Assembly: GCA_023418995.1 (NCBI GenBank)
Contig: JAEZYP010000012.1
Span: 1 to 45,482, forward strand
DNA from: Bacillota bacterium
GTDB lineage: Bacteria; Bacillota; Clostridia; Oscillospirales; Acutalibacteraceae
Direction of reading: 5' to 3'
Length of the DNA: 45,482 nt
The notes under the pieces were generated by a model that was given only the letters and a program-made list of their open reading frames with translations, did no database searches and was not told the DNA's origin. Below, piece by piece: positions 39,964-45,482 of this stretch. Position numbers and translations under genes: made by a program. Within the stretch, counting starts at the first letter, position 1. Each line of letters starts with the position of its first letter.

Positions 39964-42447
39964 TCAGTCGCGGTACTCTTCCATGACAAAAGCTTCCAGA
40001 ATATCGCCAACCTTAATGTCGTTGAAACGCTCAAGACCGATTCCGCAGTCGTAACCCTCGGCAACCTCTTTCGCATCGTCCTTAAAGCGCTTCAGAGAAT
40101 CAATTTTATCCTCGGTAATCACGATGCCGTCGCGAACCACGCGAATCTGCGCGGCGCGGGTAACCTTGCCCGACGTAATGTGCGCGCCGACAATGGTGCC
40201 CACATTGGTAATCTTATAAACCTCGCGGCATTCCGCCTTACCCAAAGCAACCTCGCGGAACTTCGGCGCAAGCATTCCCTTCATTGCGGATTCAATTTCG
40301 TCGATGCAGTCGTAGATGATACGGTACAGGCGCATATCTACGCCGTCACGCTTGGCGTTTTCTTCCGCCACCGGGTCGGGGCGAACGTTGAAGCCGACGA
40401 TAATCGCATTGGAAACGTTTGCCAGCATTACGTCGTATTCACTGATGGCGCCAACACCCCAGTGAATAACATTCACACGAACTTCCTCGTTGCTGAGCTT
40501 ATCCAGCGACTGGCGAACCGCTTCCACAGAGCCCTGCACGTCGGCCTTGACAATAACCTGCAGCTCCTTCATCTCGCCCTGCTGCATCTGCTCAAACAGG
40601 TTATCCAGCGTAACCTTGGTGCGCGAGTTGAACATTTCTTCCTTTTGCTCCGAACGGCGCTGCTCCACCAGCTCTCTGGCAAGGCGCTCATCGGAAACGG
40701 CATTAAAGATATCGCCGCCGGTCGGCACGTCGTCAAGGCCGGTAATTTCAACCGGAACGCTCGGGCCCGCGCTTTCAATGCGCCTGCCGTTTTCATCGGT
40801 CATCGCGCGCACGCGGCCAACCGCTGTTCCTGCCACAATAATATCGCCTGTGTTCAGTGTACCGTTTTGAACCAGCATGGTTGCAATCGGGCCGCGACCC
40901 TTGTCGAGTCTGGCTTCAATGACGGTGCCCTTTGCCGCTCTGTCCGGATTGGCTTTAAGCTCCTTCATGTCGGCAACCAGGATGATCATTTCCAGAAGCT
41001 CCTTGATTCCCTGCTTGGTAACGGCGGAAACCGGGATACAGGGCGTTTCGCCGCCCCACTCCTCCGGAACAAGCTCGTATTCGGTCAGCTGCTCCATCAC
41101 GTGCTGCGGGTTTGCGCCGGGTTTATCCATTTTGTTAACCGCTACGATAATTGATACGTTGGCGGCCTTCGCGTGGTGTATTGCCTCAATGGTCTGGGGC
41201 ATGATACCGTCATCCGCCGCAACGACCAGAATCGCGATATCCGTGACCTGTGCGCCTCTGGCGCGCATGGTGGTGAACGCGGCGTGACCCGGGGTATCCA
41301 GGAAGGTAACGTTGCGATCCTCCAGCTTTACCTGGTAAGCGCCGATGTGCTGGGTAATACCTCCCGCTTCGTTGGCGGTTACGTTCGCGTGGCGGATGGC
41401 GTCGAGCAAAGACGTCTTGCCGTGGTCAACGTGACCCATGACAACCACAACAGGGGCGCGCGAAACGAGATTATCGTCCTTGTCCTCACTGTCATCGATG
41501 ATCTGCTCCTCGATGGTAACGACAACCTCCTTTTCCACCTTGGCGTGGAATTCCATGGATACCAGAGACGCGGTATCGAAATCGATCATATCGTTAACGG
41601 CGGCGAACACGCCGAGCACCATAAGCTTTTTGATAACCTCGGCGGCAGTTGCCTTTAAGCGAAGGGCAAGCTCGCCGACAGTAATTTCATCGGGAATCTG
41701 AATGGTAATGGGCTTCGCTTTGCGCTCGAGCGCGATACGGCGAAGACGCTCGGATTCCGTTTCCTTGCGGGAATTCTTCGGTCTGCCGCGATACTGGCTG
41801 CTGCGCTGCGTGAGCTTCTGCTTCTGCACCGTATTGGTGGTGTTTATTTTCTCCGATGCGAGACGGTCATATTTTTCGTTGTATTTATCCAACTCCACGT
41901 GGGAGGAACGGGTGTCGACAATTCTCCCCGCAGGCCTCTGAATGGCGCCGTTTGAATCGGAATTTGACGCGGGCTGCGGTCTCCTTTGTGGCTGAGGCTG
42001 CACCGCCGGTTTTTGCTGCACGGGTGCTTCCGGTCTGGGGCGGACCGGGGTAATTTTACCCGGCTTTACCGCCTTTCGCACCGGAGGCTGCTGGGGGTTC
42101 TGCTGCGCCGCGGCCGGTGCCTGCCGCACGGGCGTTACTGGCGGCTGTTCCGACGCTACCGGCGGTTGTGGGGCTTTTACCGCCGGCTGTTCGGGCTTTA
42201 TTACAACGTCGGGCTGTTCCGGCTCCACAGCTGCCTGTGGTTCGGTAGCCTGCGCGAAATAATCGTCCAAGCTGTTAGCGCTGTTCTTCTGTGTAAAGGT
42301 CTCAAAAACGAGATCCAGCTCATCCTCGGTCAGAGCAGTCATATGTTTTTTGGTTTCCCCCGTATATTTTTGAAGGGTGTCGATGACATCCTTGTTGGGC
42401 AGATTCAAATCCTTTGCTACCTCATGAACCCTGTACTTAATCATCAT
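39964..42447 (-). CDS. infB: Translation initiation factor IF-2
   Basis: GTPase that places fMet-tRNA on the 30S subunit and promotes subunit joining, 827 residues. The N-terminal IF2_N helix (KYRVHEVAKDLNLPNKDVID) is followed by a long Pro/Gln/Val-rich linker (about 70-170) and a second IF2_N region. The G domain has GHVDHGKTSLLD near residue 337, DTPGHAAFTTMRARG and NKMDKPGA. Domains II-IV end with VGDILEAFVMEEYRD. GGAGG lies 10 nt before tandem ATG codons. Part of the nusA-infB operon. Confidence 0.97.
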   Translation of the reverse strand: MMIKYRVHEVAKDLNLPNKDVIDTLQKYTGETKKHMTALTEDELDLVFETFTQKNSANSLDDYFAQATEPQAAVEPEQPDVVIKPEQPAVKAPQPPVASEQPPVTPVRQAPAAAQQNPQQPPVRKAVKPGKITPVRPRPEAPVQQKPAVQPQPQRRPQPASNSDSNGAIQRPAGRIVDTRSSHVELDKYNEKYDRLASEKINTTNTVQKQKLTQRSSQYRGRPKNSRKETESERLRRIALERKAKPITIQIPDEITVGELALRLKATAAEVIKKLMVLGVFAAVNDMIDFDTASLVSMEFHAKVEKEVVVTIEEQIIDDSEDKDDNLVSRAPVVVVMGHVDHGKTSLLDAIRHANVTANEAGGITQHIGAYQVKLEDRNVTFLDTPGHAAFTTMRARGAQVTDIAILVVAADDGIMPQTIEAIHHAKAANVSIIVAVNKMDKPGANPQHVMEQLTEYELVPEEWGGETPCIPVSAVTKQGIKELLEMIILVADMKELKANPDRAAKGTVIEARLDKGRGPIATMLVQNGTLNTGDIIVAGTAVGRVRAMTDENGRRIESAGPSVPVEITGLDDVPTGGDIFNAVSDERLARELVEQRRSEQKEEMFNSRTKVTLDNLFEQMQQGEMKELQVIVKADVQGSVEAVRQSLDKLSNEEVRVNVIHWGVGAISEYDVMLANVSNAIIVGFNVRPDPVAEENAKRDGVDMRLYRIIYDCIDEIESAMKGMLAPKFREVALGKAECREVYKITNVGTIVGAHITSGKVTRAAQIRVVRDGIVITEDKIDSLKRFKDDAKEVAEGYDCGIGLERFNDIKVGDILEAFVMEEYRD

Positions 42448-42462
42448 ATATAAAATTCCTCC

Positions 42463-42768
42463 TCATTCATCCGCGCTAAGCGCCAGCAGCTTTTTTGCGA
42501 ACCCCGGATCATTTACCGCAACAACTCCGGTTCGCTTTCCAAGAGCCATGCTTAATTCGTCCATGGTTGCTTTGATTCGCACCGCCGCAACCCCTTCTTC
42601 CCTGGCCGCAAACTCCACGCCACCCGCCGTTTTGGGCGAAAGATCGCCCGCTAACAGGATGAGATGTACGCGCCCCTTGCGCAGGGACTCGATTGCGGCG
42701 TCATTGCCGAGCGAGAGCCTTGCGGCCCGCCTTGCAATTCCCAAAAGATTGAGAATTTTTTCATTCAT
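42463..42768 (-). CDS. ylxQ: YlxQ, L7Ae-family RNA-binding protein
   Basis: A 101-residue L7Ae/L30e/S12e/Gadd45-fold protein, related to K-turn-binding ribosomal proteins. Recognised from EKILNLLGIARRAARLSLGN and RKGRVHLILLAGDLSPKT. Typically encoded between ylxR and infB in Firmicutes; exact role unclear (rRNA or RNase P-related RNA binding). The ATG at 42768 lies 2 bases upstream of the ylxR stop codon, with the genes overlapping by 8 bases, so translation is coupled. Confidence 0.92.
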   Translation of the reverse strand: MNEKILNLLGIARRAARLSLGNDAAIESLRKGRVHLILLAGDLSPKTAGGVEFAAREEGVAAVRIKATMDELSMALGKRTGVVAVNDPGFAKKLLALSADE

Positions 42769-43030
42769 TTTGGCTGATTTCCTCCTCCATACGGTCATAC
42801 ACCTCATCCGGTATCTTGCAGGAGAAGGCTTTTTCAAATCTTCTCGCTTTCCGCGCGGCTTTCAGGCAGTCTATGCTTTTGCAGACATATGCGCCGCGCC
42901 CGGGCTTGCGTCCTGTCAAATCAAGCGAAATCTCCTGTTCGGGGGATTTAACCACCCTTACAAGCTCTTTTTTTGTTTTCATTTGACCGCATCCCGCGCA
43001 CATACGCATGGGTACACGCTTTTGATGCAT
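42761..43030 (-). CDS. ylxR: YlxR-family nucleic-acid-binding protein
   Basis: An 89-residue protein of the YlxR/RnpM family, which in B. subtilis is reported to bind RNase P RNA. Signatures are VPMRMCAGCGQMKTKKELVR (CxxC), GRKPGRGAYVCKSIDCLKAA and a basic C-terminal helix (RKARRFEKAF). The ATG at 43030 is chosen over a GTG three codons upstream. Between nusA and ylxQ as usual. Confidence 0.92.
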   Translation of the reverse strand: MHQKRVPMRMCAGCGQMKTKKELVRVVKSPEQEISLDLTGRKPGRGAYVCKSIDCLKAARKARRFEKAFSCKIPDEVYDRMEEEISQNE

Positions 43031-43139
43031 TGCACACACCTGCCTTTACTCAAATCAGCGGCAAACAGCCGCCTACGCCGTTTTAGTTTTTATATTTTTA
43101 TCCTGCCCGCTGTAATGCGGAAAGGGTGTTGGCACAGGG

Positions 43140-44207
43140 TTATTGTTCGCCTTGCGTATTTTCTTCCCCAAAGAAGCCGCTTTCCGGCTTGATATCGATC
43201 TTCCAGCCGGTCAGCTTGGCGGCAAGGCGGGCGTTCTGCCCCTTGTTGCCGATGGCGAGCGAAAGCTGGCTGTCCGGCACGGTAACGCGGCAGGCATGGC
43301 TGCCATCCTCCGCCGGAATTACGGAGACCACATCTGCCGGAGAAAGCGCGGAGGCAATAAATTTCGCGGGGTCTTCGTTGTATTCCACGATATCGATCTT
43401 CTCGCCTCCCAGCTCGTTCACAATATTGGAAACACGGGAGCCGCGCGCGCCGATGCAGGCGCCTACCGCGTCGACATCAGGGTTATGGCTGAGCACTGCC
43501 AGCTTGGTACGGGAGCCCGCCTCGCGGGATACCGCCTTTATTTCCACGGTGCCGTCGTAAATTTCCGGCACCTCGGTTTCAAACAGTCTTTTTACCAGGT
43601 CGGGATGCACGCGGCTGATCATGGCGCGCGGGCCCTTCTCGGTCTCCTTCACATCAACAACATAAACCTTGATGTGGTCGCCTTCTCTGAATGTTTCATC
43701 GCCGACCTGCTCGCTCTTGGGAAGAACCGCCTCGGCCTTGCCGATCAGCAGGGTCGCCGCACCCGAACGGGGATCAACGCGTTCCACCAGCGCGCTTACC
43801 AGCTCCTGGTGCTTGCTTTGGAACTCATGAAGCATCTGGCCGCGCTCGCCGTCGCGAATACCCTGGCGAATGATATTGCGCGCGGTCTGCGCCGCGATGC
43901 GCCCGAACTCCTTGGTGTTGAGCTGAACGGCGATTGTGTCGCCCAGGGCGGACGACGGAAGAATTTCCCGTGCCTTTTCCAGCAAAATTTCCTTGCCCGG
44001 TTCCAATATGTCCTCAACGACGGTCTTGCGCAGATAAACATCGAACGTTCCCTTCGCGGGGTCCATGTCGATGACGCAGTCCTCGTTGCCGTAGCTGTTT
44101 TTACACGCAGTGACAATCGCTTTTTTGATCCGGTCGATCATAAAGTCTACCGGTATGCCCCTTTCTTTTTCCAACAAGCTCAGGGCCTCAAACACTTCGC
44201 TGTTCAT
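43140..44207 (-). CDS. nusA: Transcription termination/antitermination factor NusA
   Basis: RNA-polymerase-bound factor that modulates pausing, intrinsic termination and antitermination. The 355-residue protein has an N-terminal RNAP-binding domain (about 1-130), an S1 domain (about 135-200, GKAEAVLPKSEQ), and two KH domains (GACIGARGSRVSNIVNELGG and LAIGNKGQNARLAAKLTGWK). The C-terminal acidic repeats of E. coli NusA are absent, as in Firmicutes. Its ATG overlaps the rimP stop by 4 bases (ATGA). Confidence 0.97.
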   Translation of the reverse strand: MNSEVFEALSLLEKERGIPVDFMIDRIKKAIVTACKNSYGNEDCVIDMDPAKGTFDVYLRKTVVEDILEPGKEILLEKAREILPSSALGDTIAVQLNTKEFGRIAAQTARNIIRQGIRDGERGQMLHEFQSKHQELVSALVERVDPRSGAATLLIGKAEAVLPKSEQVGDETFREGDHIKVYVVDVKETEKGPRAMISRVHPDLVKRLFETEVPEIYDGTVEIKAVSREAGSRTKLAVLSHNPDVDAVGACIGARGSRVSNIVNELGGEKIDIVEYNEDPAKFIASALSPADVVSVIPAEDGSHACRVTVPDSQLSLAIGNKGQNARLAAKLTGWKIDIKPESGFFGEENTQGEQ

Positions 44208-44704
44208 TCCTCAATACCTCCAACAAAATCATCCTCCACAAGCCTTACCGACGACGCGTCCTTCTGGGCAAGTGAATTTTCTTCTCCTCCATCCGTCTGA
44301 AGGGTAATGATACCGTTCTCAAAGCCCCGAAGCAGACCCGTCAGCACACGGCTGCCGTCCTGCAAGGGGCGAATCAGCTTTACCCGTACCGGCGAGCCGA
44401 GGAACGCGGCAAAATGCTCGGCACGCGTCAGCTCCCGGTTGATGCCAGGTGAGGAAACCTCAAGGCAGTAAGACTGCTCAATGGGGTCAAGCTCATCCAG
44501 CGGCGTGTTGATTGCCCGGCTCATCGCCTCGCAGTCATCAATCCCGATTCCTCCGGGCTTATCGATAAATATCCTTAAAAACCAGTCCGCGCCTTCCTTT
44601 AAAAAGCGGACATCCCAAATGGCAAGCCCCAATCCGGCCGCAATCGGTTCGGCGAGTTTTCTTACGGTTTCCACTGTATTTCCGCTCTTTTTCGAATGAG
44701 CCAA
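44204..44704 (-). CDS. rimP: Ribosome maturation factor RimP
   Basis: Assists 30S maturation around S19/S12 assembly. The 166-residue protein has the RimP N-terminal domain (VRKLAEPIAAGLGLAIWDVR, RIFIDKPGGIGIDDCEAMSR, YCLEVSSPGINRELT) and a C-terminal SH3-like domain (about 95-160). The start is a TTG at 44704 with AGGTG 7 nt upstream; no ATG fits. First gene of the rimP-nusA-ylxRQ-infB operon. Confidence 0.93.
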   Translation of the reverse strand: MAHSKKSGNTVETVRKLAEPIAAGLGLAIWDVRFLKEGADWFLRIFIDKPGGIGIDDCEAMSRAINTPLDELDPIEQSYCLEVSSPGINRELTRAEHFAAFLGSPVRVKLIRPLQDGSRVLTGLLRGFENGIITLQTDGGEENSLAQKDASSVRLVEDDFVGGIEE

Positions 44705-44721
44705 TCCTTTTCACCTCATAA

Positions 44722-44755
44722 TACAAACAAAAGAGCGGGTCACCCCACTCTTTCA
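44722..44755 (-). promoter_or_regulatory. Attenuator-like hairpin in the rimP-nusA-infB leader
   Basis: On the minus strand AAGAG-T-GGGG, small loop, CCC-G-CTCTT (44752-44731) followed by TTGTTTG. It lies between the operon promoter and the rimP start and has the form of a weak intrinsic terminator, as expected if NusA feeds back on its own operon. Confidence 0.55.
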
Positions 44756-44778
44756 TCCTTCATAATATTACTTTGATT

Positions 44779-44807
44779 ATAATATCACAATAGCTCGGGA
44801 AATGCAA
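44779..44807 (-). promoter_or_regulatory. SigA-like promoter of the rimP-nusA-infB operon
   Basis: On the minus strand TTGCAT (44807-44802), 17 bases, TATTAT (44784-44779); an overlapping TATAAT lies 3 bases on. The leader is about 70 nt. Confidence 0.5.
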
Positions 44808-44818
44808 GGGAATTCAAA

Positions 44819-44877
44819 AATTTAAAAAACACCCGGCGAGCGATTCCCGTTTCCCACCGCCTGAAAGCGGTGGCACG
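44819..44877 (-). terminator. Terminator region after spoVT
   Basis: On the minus strand CCACCGC/GCGGTGG hairpin immediately after the stop, then a G/C-rich stretch and a T-run (TTTTTTAAATTTTT). The exact stem next to the T-run is uncertain. Confidence 0.6.
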
Positions 44878-44878
44878 A

Positions 44879-45415
44879 TTACTCCTCCATCTGCTTACCG
44901 AGGAACGAAGCGGCAACCTGTGCCAGCTTGGTTTCGGTCTGATCCGGCGTTTCCTCATTCTCGCTCTGGAGCAGAACCACCGCTCCCGTTACATCGCTCG
45001 AAGCAATAATCGGGCAAATAACGGAGGCCGGCCGGTCGACACCTTCCACCGGTTTAAACTCTGATTTTCCGGTGCTGATGAAGTTCTTCCGGTTCTGCAT
45101 ACATTCCTCCAGCTCCGGGGTGATTCTGCGCTCAAGATATTCTTTTCTGGATACTCCAGCGGCGGCGACTACGTGGTCGCGGTCACAGACGAGCGTGGGT
45201 ACGTTTATGCACTTCGAAAGTACGTCCGCGTACTGAGAGGCAAAGGCGGAGAGCTCGCCGACCGGCGAATACTTCTTAAAAATAACCCCGCCCTGAGAAT
45301 CAGTAAAAATTTCAAGCGCGTCACCCTCGCGGATACGGAGTGTACGACGAATTTCCTTGGGAATGACAACACGTCCTAAATCATCAATTCTTCTGACTAT
45401 TCCTGTGGCTTTCAA
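44879..45415 (-). CDS. spoVT: Stage V sporulation protein T (AbrB-type regulator)
   Basis: Forespore regulator that tunes SigG-dependent genes and spore coat/germination properties. The 178-residue protein has an N-terminal AbrB swapped-hairpin DNA-binding domain (residues 1-50, RRIDDLGRVVIPKEIRRTLR). A GAF-like domain follows (about 55-178, VVAAAGVSRKEYLERRITPE). The start is a TTG at 45415 with AGGAGG 8 nt upstream. It shows that the organism is an endospore former. A SigG-like promoter lies just upstream. Confidence 0.95.
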   Translation of the reverse strand: MKATGIVRRIDDLGRVVIPKEIRRTLRIREGDALEIFTDSQGGVIFKKYSPVGELSAFASQYADVLSKCINVPTLVCDRDHVVAAAGVSRKEYLERRITPELEECMQNRKNFISTGKSEFKPVEGVDRPASVICPIIASSDVTGAVVLLQSENEETPDQTETKLAQVAASFLGKQMEE

Positions 45416-45446
45416 GTTTCTTACCTCCTGTCGGTGATGTCGTTGT

Positions 45447-45476
45447 TATTATCCGCAGGAAAGGCATGACTATACA
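45447..45476 (-). promoter_or_regulatory. SigG/SigF-like forespore promoter of spoVT
   Basis: On the minus strand TGTATA (45476-45471), 17 bases, GATAATA (45453-45447). The -35 fits TGHATR fully and the -10 fits CATWMTA at 6 of 7. spoVT is SigG-dependent in B. subtilis, which agrees. Confidence 0.65.
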
Positions 45477-45482
45477 GCATTT

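Noticed and set aside
43143..44300. 385-codon plus-strand frame opposite nusA
   Set aside because: Antisense shadow; the composition is low-complexity and contains no recognisable family motif.
1..45482. tRNA, rRNA, CRISPR, prophage and transposase genes
   Set aside because: Looked for on both strands by eye; no cloverleaf with a T-loop GTTCRA pattern, no regular spaced direct repeats and no recombinase or transposase motifs were seen.

Overview
The window looks like a chromosomal segment of a low-redundancy, mid-G+C (about 50-55 % by eye) anaerobic, spore-forming member of the Firmicutes, class Clostridia, most likely the Oscillospiraceae/Acutalibacteraceae group. Support: a class III (anaerobic) ribonucleotide reductase with its activase, SpoVT behind a SigG-like promoter, an aminoacyl-tRNA synthetase operon under a T-box, the Firmicutes order rimP-nusA-ylxR-ylxQ-infB-rbfA-nrnA-truB-ribF-rpsO-pnp, and AGGAGG-type ribosome binding sites. 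I cannot name a genus. No rRNA, tRNA, CRISPR array, prophage or transposase gene was seen.

Layout, plus-strand half (1-19.4 kb): a hairpin-rich stretch, then mreC-mreD-PBP2-minD-mgsA (cell shape, division-site ATPase, methylglyoxal shunt). A T-box leader controls hisS, a serine hydrolase and aspS. A PfkB sugar kinase, queH, a GNAT, an HxlR regulator with its aldo/keto reductase, nrdD-nrdG, and a BTAD/SARP-type regulator follow. An 860-base intergenic region then holds two small-RNA-like transcription units, followed by ywlG.

Minus-strand half (19.4-45.5 kb): an MCP chemoreceptor behind a FliA/SigD-like promoter, another putative small RNA, a DUF7916-type TIM-barrel protein, a phosphoglucomutase and a YfcE phosphodiesterase. 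A plus-strand operon of three small unknown proteins has a SigE-like promoter. Next come proB-proA plus a membrane protein, an unknown coiled-coil protein with a SigD-like promoter, and the translation/RNA supercluster read leftwards from spoVT and rimP to pnp. Two genes interrupt the usual order of that cluster: a lower-G+C GNAT between truB and ribF, and a two-domain acyltransferase-aminotransferase between ribF and rpsO.

The most notable observation is a two-copy intergenic element (18017-18410 and 30674-31060). Each copy has a promoter and a roughly 97-nt multi-hairpin transcript ending in a U-tract, and paired stems differ in sequence between the copies but keep their complementarity, which is the signature of a structured noncoding RNA family. 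I do not recognise it. Two further independent small-RNA candidates lie at 18504-18661 (+) and 21875-22040 (-). Other items worth checking are the acyltransferase-aminotransferase fusion, mreC with no canonical start codon, a hairpin that masks the pnp ribosome binding site, and an attenuator-like hairpin ahead of rimP-nusA-infB.
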